NCBI GenBank assembly: GCA_943737045.1
Contig: CALSFV010000666.1
Location: forward strand, 96,277 to 160,276
Direction: 5' to 3'
Origin: Parapristionchus giblindavisi
Taxonomy: Eukaryota; Nematoda; Chromadorea; Rhabditida; Diplogasteridae
DNA length: 64,000 bases
In this document: one piece after another, positions 33,401 through 45,000 of the stretch
Numbering within the stretch: position 1 is the stretch's first letter
Layout: every line of letters starts with the position of its first letter
Position numbers and translations under genes: made by a program
The notes under the pieces: model-generated
Databases searched by the model: none
Told to the model about the DNA's origin: nothing
Seen by the model: the letters and a program-made list of their open reading frames with translations, nothing else

Positions 33401-36400
33401 CCTCTACCTGTCACTTATCCTCCATTTTCTCGCATTTTCGGTTGAATATACGTCACTGTCTACTGCCTTTTGTCATCTGTGACTCATTCTTTCGCGCGCG
33501 CTCATCCGCTCTAGCAATGCTACGTGTCTCTGTCATCTTCTATGCCTCTACCTGTCACTTATCCTCCATTTTCTCGCATTTTCGGTTGAATATACGTCAC
33601 TGTCTACTGCCTTTTGTCATCTGTGACTCATTCTTTCGCGCGCGCTCATCCGCTCTAGCAATGCTACGTGTCTCTGTCATCTTCTATGCCTCTACCTGTC
33701 ACTTATCCTCCATTTTCTCGCATTTTCGGTTGAATATACGTCACTGTCTACTGCCTTTTGTCATCTGTGACTCATTCTTTCGCGCGCGCTCAACCGCTCT
33801 AGCAATGCTACGTCATTTTCTATTAATACCAAATATTTTTTAAATTTTCAGACCAGTCCACTGGAGATGATTCTCATTCCGGATTATCAAATATACCGGC
33901 AATTGTTCTGATGCATCTATCGTTTCTGTTGAGATACTCTATTCCTGAAGAAGGTTTTTTTTTAAAAATAATTTTAATGTTTTAACTTTGCTTACGTTAG
34001 GAATACGTTTATACTGTAATATTAATGTCAAACCTGAAGACCGGAGGATTTTATGGACGGTCCTTAAAGGAAATAAAACTGATATACTTGAGACCCACGT
34101 TTGTGTTCAGTGTGGCGAGGATAGGATGTCAGCGACGAAGTAATTTCACAATTTGTGATTAATCTTATTATGTTAATTTTGAGATGCTGTTGTAACTCTG
34201 CATATGCCTTGTTGTCATTTTCTCCTCTTTCATCATTACTTACTGAATTTTACACTAAATTCAAAACCAGTATCAGTAGAATACAATCAAATATTCGTAA
34301 TGGTCAGGAAGTACTATCAGCTATAAACGGTAGTGAATTCCGTACTTCGCTACTAAAGGTTTTACCGACACTTTATATTTTTTTCAAAATTTATTTGCAG
34401 TATGATGCATCTATCAATCCATTACATTTCGCTCTTCACACTGACGGTGTAGAGTTGAGTGGTAGGAGGAGGTAAAATCTTGGGGATTAATGCAGCTTTT
34501 ATCGCTACAAATCCGACTTTTGAGTGGATCACAATGACCAGCCCAGGGGAGTCTAAAACATACGTGGGCGGGCATTGCAGCTGGAAATGAAAATCGGGGG
34601 GTCGGACGCAAAAAATTTAGCATTTATACGTCATTTTGAGTGATTTTTCGGAAAATCGGGGGGGGGGGGTCGGGTGCCAAAAATCGGGGGTGTATTGCCG
34701 CTAGCGGCAGTGGTGCCCACGAATGGTCTAAAAACGATGAATGAGAGATTTGAAGTGGGATAAGTCTAAGATTTTTTGGTGTTTTGCTTTTAAGATTTTT
34801 ACTTCCTAAGGACAGAAAAATCTAATCGAAAATAAAAAAGAAATCATAACTGCACGGAAGTAGCATTTCAAAGATAGTACATCTCGCTGTTTCCTACCTT
34901 CCCTAATCGCCTCGTGGCGTAGTCGGGAAGAATCTTGTGTGTGAAAATTTTTGTTTTCTCGGGAACCGTGGTTCGATTTCTTCTAGTGTTTTGCTTTTTG
35001 TTCATTTTGTTTTATTGAATTATGTTTGAACGCAGTGTCTGGGATGAGAGGCGTTCATTTTTTATGTTCTTTGTTGAGGACACTCCGTCCCTAAAACACC
35101 TCCCTGTAAGGTTTTCTTATTATGACCCCAGGGACACATATCTACAAGGATTCGATGTGAATCGTATGTCAGGGAGTTTCTCTGAGTGTAATCAAGGGAA
35201 CTGTAGTGACGTATTATGGACTTGCTATCTTACAGCACGAAGTGTTGGACGTTCTCGTTGTCATGTCTAGACTTACCTCTAATTGATCGTTCATCTCCAA
35301 TGAATATTGTGTTATCGTCTATTTTTATGTCTACTGTGGAACCTTCAACTGTGATAATGGATAAGATAATACACTGGTATTAAAAATTTTTGTATATGTT
35401 AAGCCAATAGTTTTGTAAACACAGGGTACTGAACATTTTTGATATGATTGCCAGTTTCGGTGTCTTCACGCCGATATTAGTGGATTTCATTGGCGATGAT
35501 CCAGTCAGTTACATATCATAAACATACTAAATAGTGATTATCCCTGACATATAATTACTTATAAGTCAATTTATTTAAATCCCGTTGTGTTACGACTGTG
35601 CCATTCGAACCGCCATGTGATTATGATACGACATCGTTGATCAAAAATCTTAATTGTTCTTAATCTTAATTGCATAGCGCGTTGTGAAAATCTATCGTGA
35701 AAATCGCGAAAAAAAAGTAAAGCCCATATTCCGATTTCCGCTACTCTACCAACGAGCCTTGTGATGTAGAGGATAAGGCGAATCTGGGCGTTATTTTTTT
35801 CGCGATTTTCACGATAGGTTTTCACAACGTGCATAAGCAATTAAGATTTTTGATCAACGATGTCGTATCAGAATCACATGGCGGTTCGAATGGCACAGTC
35901 GTAACACAACGGGATTTTCATATCATTCCATTGTTAGGCAAAGCGTAAGATTATGGGTTTTGTTGGGCGGACAAGTAAATGTGGATGTATGTATTGTGTA
36001 TCAGAACAAATATTATGTAAAGATTCATCTGGATACAGTTAAGTAATATCATTCGAAATTTCGTTAAACCAAAGATCTCTACAGGTCGATCTCTATTCAG
36101 AGATAATGATCTATCGATACAAGATTGCTTGAATCGTGTAAATGGTTTCAAACAAACATCTCTCGCGGGATTGCATATACCTATTTATAAAACAAGTCCT
36201 GATTGGTTGCACCTTTCATCGGAAGGTGTCAATAAAATCTGGTTGACAAGTAAACAACATCTCTCGTTAACCTTCCGCATTTTGATTTTTTAGATGTGCA
36301 CCCCCAATTAATGAGTAGCCAAGCTAAAGGCAAGCCAGGCTGGCGCAGTAGTAGTTGGAAGGATTTGGAACATGTGAACAAGAGAGTTAGTAATTCAATA

Positions 36401-38043
36401 TTTTAAAAAATATGTTTAAAAATTTAAAAAAAAACCAGGTGAAAACTCCTTCATTCATCCCACCCCCCCATATCACCTACAGAAAGTGTTCGCCCATCCC
36501 CGCGATGTGGTGGGTATTTTAGCCTTTTGTCATTCTACTAAAGCACATTCAGTTTTTCTACACAACATGTCTCACTGCGATTTTGGAAGGAGTAACGACT
36601 GAGACAATCCCGGGAGTGGTACTGAAAAAGTACCACATTCGAAAATCAAAATTTGTTGAATTATTTAGATTGGACTTGCACTCGCTTTTAATTCTCTATC
36701 GATGCAGTCTCTTCGATTCAATTCCATGAAGCCGGCGATGAAACAAATCTGTTTCCATTTGGGAACAATTATTAGACAGTTTGATCCTTCCGTGTTTCAA
36801 TCGATAAAATATCATGTAATGAATGAAACGTTCATTAGTATGAACATGTGTGGAATCATTCCAGGTTTATGTGTATCATTTACCCGAATTGATAGATCGT
36901 TTTGGATGTTTGAAAGATTTTGACTGCTCATTATTCGAGTCGCTATTCTCGTTCGTTAAGAATGTAGTGCCGGAACGAATAACTAATGGCACGTCTAGAG
37001 CAATGATGTATAGGTAAAGATGCGAAATATATCACGCCAGTCATGAGAGAATCGAGAGTGTGTGAAACGAGATTTTGACTGTCTATCCTTATTTTTCCTC
37101 CATTCCGATCTTTAGCTGCATTCTCTAGTGAGTGAAGTGATATAGTTTTCAAATCGATTACTATTTTTTTTAAAAATTTTCCATTTCTTCATAGTAATCA
37201 ATCATAAACAACTCAGATTGAATTCATGGAGGTCTGTATGTGCTGAACTGAAGAGACGAATTGTCACTGGAGAAATAGGTATCATAAACAAATTATTAAG
37301 TTATTATTTTTTTTAAATTTAGACGATGATTACTACGGAAAATCCCTAAAGATGATCATCAATGCTAAATCTTCAATTTATCAACCATTTCATACTCATA
37401 CCCAGGATTCGGAGAATGGATTGATTAAGAAAGGAGAACAGGAATTTTCAAGAATACAATATTACGGTAGTTTCTTATCGACTGTCCGTGATGAACCTGG
37501 AACACATTGTAATTCCGCTGTATCTTATGAGACTGAAAAGGGTGTATGTTTTGGTCGTATTCATCATATTTGTAAAACCGTTAATGCTAATGAGTATTCC
37601 TTGATAATTGAAAATTTCGTATGTTCAGAATCATGTTTTGATAAGGTTAAACTAGCTTTGAGCACCCTCAACACGCCTTATGTTATTAATATGTTAGAAA
37701 TTGTGAGATTGATTGAAAGAACCAAAATGATAGTGTCTGGACATTTCTCTGGCAACTTTTCTCGTATTCCGCTATTGTCCGTTATTGGAAATGTAATTAC
37801 AGTAGAAGGAAATGTTGTACATTTAATGATGCAGCCATACGGCCCTCACATACGTAATCATAATTGCTTTGTAGTTGTTTTGTAAGTGGAATTGTTTTGG
37901 TTTGCTATAGCATATCTCAAATATATGTCGTGATAAATGATGATAAATATCTTCCCTATCAATTTGTTGTGCCAAAAGACTGGTTGTTTTCCGATTATTA
38001 TCTGCTAATAATAATAATAATAAACTTAATGGATCGATTTTAG
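30454..38043 (+). CDS. Tnp2/CMC-type transposase, 19 exons, 827 codons
   Basis: Exons: 30454-30505, 30580-30648, 30707-30817, 33852-33953, 34001-34139, 34184-34358, 34401-34471, 35236-35376, 35425-35503, 35938-36037, 36085-36249, 36294-36385, 36439-36513, 36553-36654, 36708-36815, 36865-37013, 37217-37278, 37323-37881, 37911-38043; all introns are GT-AG. The joined frame has no stop. Landmarks: acidic N-terminus; CVQC (146-149) and CCC (159-161), perhaps zinc-binding; TDG (D231); DDPA (D311, D312); CMYC (330-333); DWLH (386-389); HLPELIDRFG (532-541); FES (E552); and a C-terminal FSRIQYYGS...FGRIHHI block. CxxC followed by LH is a CMC signature; D231, D311 or D312, and E552 are candidate catalytic residues. 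It should cut and join the terminal repeats. The last intron (29 nt) is unusually short; if it is not spliced, the protein ends at 37885 with 784 residues. Exon 1 follows an acceptor-like ACAG, so a 5' leader exon or trans-splicing is possible. Confidence 0.82.
30829..33813. repeat. 144-bp minisatellite in transposase intron 3 (about 20.7 copies)
   Basis: Nearly identical 144-bp units (GTCATCTGTGACTCATTC... to CTCTAGCAATGCTACGTG). The commonest difference is A/T in CTCAACCGC versus CTCATCCGC. One unit near 32836 has a 1-bp deletion and one near 33163-33190 is truncated. Because 144 is divisible by 3 and the unit has no stop in one frame, a 670-residue frame (30874-32886) appears, but the array lies between a good donor (30818) and acceptor (33851), with matching reading phase on both sides. 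It is intronic. Confidence 0.95.
34472..35235. other. Long intron 7 of the transposase, with inserted sequence
   Basis: 764 bp, against a typical 40-60 nt. It holds two related G-rich blocks (AAAATCGGGGGGTCGGACGC near 34590 and a longer version near 34650) and the tRNA-like segment below. It looks like the result of small insertions. Confidence 0.6.
34908..34985 (+). ncRNA. tRNA-like (SINE head-like) segment in intron 7
   Basis: The A box TGGCGTAGTCGG (34915-34926) matches the Pol III consensus, and the B box GGTTCGATTTC (34970-34980) follows 55 nt later. That spacing fits a tRNA with a long variable arm or small intron, or a tRNA-derived SINE. The stems are not convincing, so a working tRNA is unlikely. 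Confidence 0.4.
35577..35917. mobile_element. Palindromic MITE in transposase intron 9
   Basis: 341 bp. Arms of about 120-140 bp start AAATCCCGTTGTGTTACGAC and end with the inverse, around an 80-bp centre. Arm identity is high. It lies wholly inside intron 9 (35504-35937), so the coding frame is spared. It is an element nested within a larger element. No coding capacity; superfamily not clear. Confidence 0.8.
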
Positions 38044-38055
38044 GGCTTTTTAATG
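38024..38055 (+). promoter_or_regulatory. Tight gene junction with acceptor-like site
   Basis: The transposase stop TAG (38041-38043) is part of GATCGATTTTAG, a good 3' splice site, and the next gene's ATG is at 38053. Either the second gene's RNA is made by cis- or trans-splicing at this site, or the two frames share one transcript. Confidence 0.35.
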
Positions 38056-41000
38056 TACCCACAACTCTCAATTGGAAATGACAAGGTGATTATTTGCCTA
38101 TTACAAGTCATGACCTGTACATAACATTTTTTTTTATTTTCAGGGTCGGAAACGACGCCAGAACGCGCTCCCGTCGAGATACGCTCAAGATTACATAGAC
38201 TGTCCAGATAGCCAGGTGAATTTTTTGTAAATGATGATGTAAAAAGTTTTCATAACTAATAAAAAAGTGTCAAATTGAAAAATTCAGAGAAAATTGACCG
38301 AGTCATGTGTTTGTGATATTAAGATTATGATTATGATTGTGATAATTATCTTTTCTTACGGTGCACATTCAGGCATCTGCTCCACGCATAGGGATAGCTC
38401 AGCGACGACTGGAAGTACTGGAACGTGAGAGAATGCGTATACTGATGGGCAATCAATACATGAATGACAGAAATAGTCAACACAATACAGTAATGCTCAA
38501 TACAAATATTCGTCAGACTTCTATTGGGGATGAGGTCAGTAGCAGACAAATTTTGTTTTGTAATTAAATATATCATTTATATTTAGCATATAGAGGATTT
38601 CGAACCTGTTGATCGCACGCTAAACTTCCCACCTAACAACGAATACGATGATGAGGAGGCCCGTATTGCATCTGCAGATATGGGACGAACGCGCCCAACT
38701 GTAAGTTAAAGATGAGGAACCTCGAAAAAATGAAAGATTCCTACCCCGGTTAGCATGAGCCCCTCATGCATATACTGTAAGTAAAAAGTTTGTCGATATT
38801 CAGTTTGCGATCTGCTCTCAGCCTTTGCCCTCTGATTAGGACCCTTCCCATCCCCTTTCATCTTTCCCCGAACTATTGAACATCTTTAATTCATGATTAT
38901 ACCGATCAATACGCAGAATCATTATAACATAAATAGTATGAGGTGACTAACATGACTTTTGCTACCATCCCGTCTTCGCAGTTTATTCACGTGGGACACC
39001 ACCTTTAAGCATTATATTTCGTTTGATTATCTCTCCTGTTTCGAGAAAAATGCATTATTTCAGATTCGAAATACAAACAATGAACTACTAGCTGTCAATA
39101 TAGCTAATTCACTTTTTCTCGGCAGAGACCGTGAAGATTTTCCACAATCGATGGTGATTAAATCAACATTTTTTTCAATAATAAGTCGTCTTTTGTAGAA
39201 AGAATTATCACAAGCTACCTCTGGAGAGTATCGTCCCTTGGATCTTTCGACATTCACAAATATTGCTGAAGAATCTACGTGTGAATCGTGCAAAAAGATG
39301 TCCACAGCTCTAGTTGGAGTGGTAGCATTCGTACGTTACTATTTCAAAATATTAATTTCTTGAAATGTTGTTTTCATAAAAATTTTCAGTCCTGCATTAC
39401 TGTAATCGAGGATTACTGTTATTAATTCTACTTTCAGGTAAATCGTGAATTTACCAGACTTAGTAAAGTGAGGAAAGAAATGAATGATGATAATAAAAAA
39501 ACCGGAGATGTGGTGAGCCAGTGCATGCATTATTGACTACTTTAAGTTAATAAGCCTTAATTTTAAAGTTGAATACTACGAATGTTACCTTCTCTAAGAT
39601 ATTTCTTCGATGTTTGGATAGAGAACAATTTTCATGTAGTATTTTTCTTCCGAGTGAAGCCAGGGAGAAAGAGGTTCATTTTACAGAACTTTACATGTTT
39701 AATTATTCATTTTATTTTAGATCGATTTGATATCAATTTTACTGTCGAGCGAGGGTATCGAGTTCGAGGGTACTCTTGACTACACTTTATCGAAGTTGAA
39801 TCATATTTTATTCTCTGGAGTAAGTGTCCAATTTATTCAGCAATTTTCATACCAACAGTTAAGGAATTTATCGTTGGGTTGTGACTTTTCAAATGTATTA
39901 CTAATCCACGGATGATTATTAATTGTCCTTTTTATTTAAACATCATTTAATCATTCAGGCTACTGGTAAGGATATCGATCAGTTCTCTGCCCATAGGAGC
40001 CAACGATCTTCGTTACGACCCATTCCGGATTCATATTTCGAAAAAACTGTTGGTTGGTAGCTTTGCATCTTAAAATCTCAAAACGACAAGAACTATGTAT
40101 TCGTATATGGAGATATAATCATTTTATTTATTTCTAGACATACTGTTCCCATGGAGCTAGAGCATATAGCTTTTGATGCTTCGTAGCATATGCCTTACGC
40201 GCTTACGGCTTAACGTATTACATTTAGCTGCGTATGCGTCTGTCTAAATTTTAGAGTGTATCTCTGAAATCCTGATAGGATATAAAACTACTGTAAGAGT
40301 TATGGCGGGTTACGGTAGCCGAATATTGATATTGATCGCTGACCGTACCCCCATCAAGATTTTCCAATCGAGACACGGCACAATCAAAAGTTTACATCGA
40401 CGCATATGTATGCAGAAACCTGTAGTACTGTAACGAATGTAATACAAATGTAACGCTATGAACATGTTAGGCAAACATAACTATATAACGTAACTTATGA
40501 TATGTAACGCCGCAATACGTAGCAGAGTCGTGTATTGATTGATGATTGATCGATTGATTCTTGTTCTTTACAGATCTGGTATGGAGAGGATGCTCATTAG
40601 ACAGTTTATTCGTCAGTGAAGAACAAAGAGTCAAAGCACGAGGGCAAATGATGTCCACTTCAAGGAAACAAATCCAGGGACTCACGTAGGTTTTCCATTT
40701 TATTTATTTTATTTAAATACAACGGAAAAAAGTAACGATTAATTACAATGACCATTTGAAACGAAAATAAAATGAAATATTTGTGAAAATTGACGTAAAG
40801 CTGCACATGCCGATTGTTACCGTTTTTCACGTACTTGTTAATGTATTTTCTATCTGGAAAATTAGTATGATGAAGCATACTGTCTAATCTTACTGTAAAA
40901 TGTGCTTTTATCATCTAATCATGGATGTATGTGTCATTACACGATCCCCCAGAGCGAATTTGCATTGTTTGGATCGAGGCATAGATTAGGCTGCAAAACT

Positions 41001-41246
41001 GGTATACTGTAGAAAATTCTACCGTATACCAATTCCACTAGGAATTATTTGATTTTTTTCATCAAAGGTCAAATAGGTAGTCCCAGTGATGCACAAATAG
41101 CCCATTATCTAAAAAATAACATATTTATATATATATATTTTTTTATCAGAGAGAGAAGCCGGTTGAAGAAGACGCCTCCAAGCAATGCCACCACTACTCC
41201 ACGGACCTCTAATTCATCTTCTACTTCACCATCGACTTCCTCTTAA
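38053..41246 (+). CDS. Second transposon gene, 11 exons, 359 residues, unknown function
   Basis: Exons: 38053-38085, 38144-38215, 38373-38534, 38587-38700, 39064-39153, 39199-39330, 39438-39512, 39721-39819, 39959-40052, 40574-40685, 41150-41246; all introns are GT-AG and the first eight exons end in phase 0. The frame is open to a TAA. The predicted protein has a basic N-terminal GRKRRQ, a charged helix (RRLEVLERERMRILMG), an acidic stretch (NEYDDEEA), a CESCKK motif, a central FEGTLDYTLSKLNHILFSG block and a Ser/Thr/Pro-rich tail (TTTPRTSNSSS). I recognise no family. By position it corresponds to the accessory product (TnpA/TNP1-like) that plant CACTA elements make beside their transposase, which is inference only. 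Exon 1 is 11 codons and is the least certain; the gene might also be spliced onto the transposase. Intron 7 could contain a further small exon. Confidence 0.65.
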
Positions 41247-42020
41247 GATGATTGATTGTTGCTCATCATTGATTGTTGCTCCTTCTGCTATGATTACTTA
41301 ATATTGATTATACTTTAGTCTTCATTCTTTCTTGGTTCTGATCATTCTATGCCCCATGTTTCATCATCATCCAAATATTTCCCTGTGAATGTATCTGTAT
41401 ATTTCCTTTCCCCTACAATTCTTTCGTCCATTTCTATCGTTCCATTGACCCCTGACCTCCCTCCCTCTCTTTCACCTCTCCCTTATAAGGGCGAGCATTC
41501 GTTCGTCTAAGTTGCTTTCAATAGGATTATTAACATATTAAGATATTTTATTAAGATATTTTACTAGGAATTATTTATTAAGATATTTTACTAGGGAATA
41601 TTTTATTGATCTCGTTAAGTTTTCTCTTGTACAATGTGCCGTGTGCTACAATTGATTCTTGTACAATATGTGTTCTGTGCTAGAATTAATCATTCATTCC
41701 ATTATCACGTATTATTAATACTCATTATATGATAAATCAATATTCTGTACGTAAATAGCATTAGCTAATGAGCATTTCATAAAAAGTAACCAATAAAAGC
41801 TATAGAAAAGGCATAGAATAGCTAAGAAAAGCCATAAAAATGGTCAGGAAAAGTGACGAAAAATGCATTTTATTGCTTCAAATTGCTACAGAAATGCTAC
41901 TAAAAAGGTAAAAAGCCACGAAAAAGCTAAGAAAAGCCAAGAAAAATGCATGCAAAATGCCTGCGCAGGCATTTTTTCCGACATCTGAAATGCATTCGAG
42001 TTAGCTGCAAAATGCATTTT
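41247..42020. other. 3' region of the transposon
   Basis: Non-coding. It contains a duplicated block of about 48 bp (TTAAGATATTTTACTAGG twice, about 41538-41600), an AATAAA at 41792-41797 that could serve polyadenylation of the second gene, and the subterminal AAGAAAAGCC/TGCATTTT repeats. Confidence 0.6.
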
Positions 42021-42051
42021 TCTTAGCTGCAAAATGCATTCGACTGTGTGC
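42021..42051 (-). repeat. Right terminal inverted repeat of the transposon
   Basis: 31 bp, exact inverse of 30106-30136, ending GACTGTGTGC; satellite resumes 5 bp later at ATGATCGAAG. Confidence 0.9.
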
Positions 42052-42055
42052 CTGA

Positions 42056-45000
42056 GATGATCGAAGTACAAAAGTAGCTTTTACTCTGATATGATCAAGA
42101 TAACTTGAGAAATTTGAAAATGAAAATGAAACCTATCGTGTCATATACCAAATGAAAGAGCGAAAAATTCTGAATAAGATAAACTATTTCAAAGTGGTCA
42201 GTACGGCCAATATGTAAATTTATCTTTCAGTACTCTCTGTTTCTGGTACAAAACAGTTCGTTACAAGTCAAATTGTCAATGATACTCAGCGAGTGATATA
42301 CTATGTGAAAGAGGAAAAAATTCTGAATGAGACAAACTTCAGGTCATGTCAATCTGTAATATTTTACTGCTGCTATAATGATCGAAGTACAAAAGTAGCT
42401 TTTACTCTGATATGATCAAGATAACTTGAGAAATGTGAAAATGAAATTGAAACCTATCGTGTCATATACCAAATGAAAGAGCGAAAAATTCTGAATAAGA
42501 TAAACTATTTCAAAGTGGTCAGTACGGCCAATATGTAAATTTATCTTTCAGTACTCTCTGTTTCTGGTACAAAACAGTTCGTTACAAGTCAAATTGTCAA
42601 TGATACTCGGCGAGTGATATACTATGTGAAAGAGGAAAAAATTCTGAATGAGACACACTTCAGGTCATGTCAATCTGTAATATTTTACTGCTGCTATAAT
42701 GATCGAAGTACAAAAGTAGCTTTTACTCTGATATGATCAAGATAACTTGAGAAATGTGAAAATGAAATTGAAACCTATCGTGTCATATACCAAATGAAAG
42801 AGCGAAAAATTCTGAATAAGATAAACTATTTCAAAGTGGTCAGTACGGCCAATATGTAAATTTATCTTTCAGTACTCTCTGTTTCTGGTACAAAACAGTT
42901 CGTTACAAGTCAAATTGTCAATGATACTCGGCGAGTGATATACTATGTGAAAGAGGAAAAAATTCTGAATGAGACACACTTCAGGTCATGTCAATCTGTA
43001 ATATTTTACTGCTGCTATAATGATCGAAGTACAAAAGTAGCTTTTACTCTGATATGATCAAGATAACTTGAGAAATGTGAAAATGAAATTGAAACCTATC
43101 GTGTCATATACCAAATGAAAGAGCGAAAAATTCTGAATAAGATAAACTATTTCAAAGTGGTCAGTACGGCCAATATGTAAATTTATCTTTCAGTACTCTC
43201 TGTTTCTGGTACAAAACAGTTCGTTACAAGTCAAATTGTCAATGATACTCGGCGAGTGATATACTATGTGAAAGAGGAAAAAATTCTGAATGAGACACAC
43301 TTCAGGTCATGTCAATCTGTAATATTTTACTGCTGCTATAATGATCGAAGTACAAAAGTAGCTTTTACTCTGATATGATCAAGATAACTTGAGAAATTTG
43401 AAAATGAAAATGAAACCTATCGTGTCATATACCAAATGAAAGAGCGAAAAATTCTGAATAAGATAAACTATTTCAAAGTGGTCAGTACGGCCAATATGTA
43501 AATTTATCTTTCAGTACTCTCTGTTTCTGGTATAAAACAGTTCGTTACAAGTCAAATTGTCAATGACACTCAGCAAGTGATATACTAGGTGAAAGAGGAA
43601 AAAATTCTGAATGAGACACACTTCAGGTCATGTCAATCTGTAATATTTTACTGCTGCTATAATGATCGAAGTACAAAAGTAGCTTTTACTCTGATATGAT
43701 CAAGATAACTTGAGAAATGTGAAAATGAAAATGAAACCTATCGTGTCATATACCAAATGAAAGAGCGAAAAATTCTGAATAAGATAAACTATTTCAATGT
43801 GGTCAGTACGGCCAATATGCAAATTTATCTTTCGGTACTCTCTGTTTTTGGTACAAAACAGTTCGTTACAAATCAAATTGTCAATGATACTCAGCAAGTG
43901 ATATACTAGGTGAAAGAGGAAAAAATTCTGAATGAGACACACTTCAGGTCATGTCGATCTGTAATATTTTACTGCTGCTATAATGATCGAAGTACAAAAG
44001 TAGCTTTTACTCTGATATGATCAAGATAACTTGAGAAATGTGAAAATGAAAATGAAACCTATCGTGTCATATACCAAATGAAAGAGCGAAAAATTCTGAA
44101 TAAGATAAACTATTTCAATGTGGTCAGTACGGCCAATATGTAAATTTATCTTTCGGTACTCTCTGTTTTTGGTACAAAACAGTTCGTTACAAGTCAAATT
44201 GTCAATGACACTCAGCAAGTGATATACTAGGTGAAAGAGGAAAAAATTCTGAATGAGACACACTTCAGGTCATGTCGATCTGTAATATTTTACTGCTGCT
44301 ATAATGATCGAAGTACAAAAGTAGCTTTTACTCTGATATGATCAAGATAACTTGAGAAATGTGAAAATGAAAATGAAACCTATCGTGTCATATACCAAAT
44401 GAAAGAGCGAAAAATTCTGAATAAGATAAACTATTTCAATGTGGTCAGTACGGCCAATATGCAAATTTATCTTTCGGTACTCTCTGTTTTTGGTACAAAA
44501 CAGTTCGTTACAAATCAAATTGTCAATGATACTCAGCAAGTGATATACTAGGTGAAAGAGGAAAAAATTCTGAATGAGACACACTTCAGGTCATGTCGAT
44601 CTGTAATATTTTACTGCTGCTATAATGATCGAAGTACAAAAGTAGCTTTTACTCTGATATGATCAAGATAACTTGAGAAATGTGAAAATGAAAATGAAAC
44701 CTATCGTGTCATATACCAAATGAAAGAGCGAAAAATTCTGAATAAGATAAACTATTTCAATGTGGTCAGTACGGCCAATATGTAAATTTATCTTTCGGTA
44801 CTCTCTGTTTTTGGTACAAAACAGTTCGTTACAAGTCAAATTGTCAATGACACTCAGCAAGTGATATACTAGGTGAAAGAGGAAAAAATTCTGAATGAGA
44901 CACACTTCAGGTCATGTCGATCTGTAATATTTTACTGCTGCTATAATGATCGAAGTACAAAAGTAGCTTTTACTCTGATATGATCAAGATAACTTGAGAA

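Larger units (their letters stand above)
30106..42051 (+). mobile_element. Autonomous CACTA/CMC-like DNA transposon, 11.95 kb
   Basis: Bounded by perfect 31-bp terminal inverted repeats, starting GCACACAGTCGAATGC (30106-30136) and mirrored at 42021-42051. If the outer G is excluded the ends are CACACAG, in keeping with the CAC ends of CACTA elements. Subterminal copies of GCATTTTGCAGC (30120, 30175, and inverted at 42005 and 42026) and of GCTAAGAAAAGCC (30259, 41822, 41926) resemble transposase-binding repeats of that group. Inside are a 19-exon transposase gene and an 11-exon second gene, both on the plus strand. Satellite lies on both sides but in different phase, so a simple target duplication is not visible. 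Confidence 0.85.

Noticed and set aside
35022..35270. 82-residue frame starting MFERSVWDERR
   Set aside because: I first used it as a transposase exon. Splicing from 34471 to 35236 instead gives the expected motif order (TDG, then a W and the DLPLIDR block) in phase, so this frame lies in intron 7.
38959..39198. 79-residue frame around exon 5 of the second transposon gene
   Set aside because: Only its middle (39064-39153) is used as an exon. The rest runs into introns with good GT-AG sites, and upstream extension would break the reading phase.
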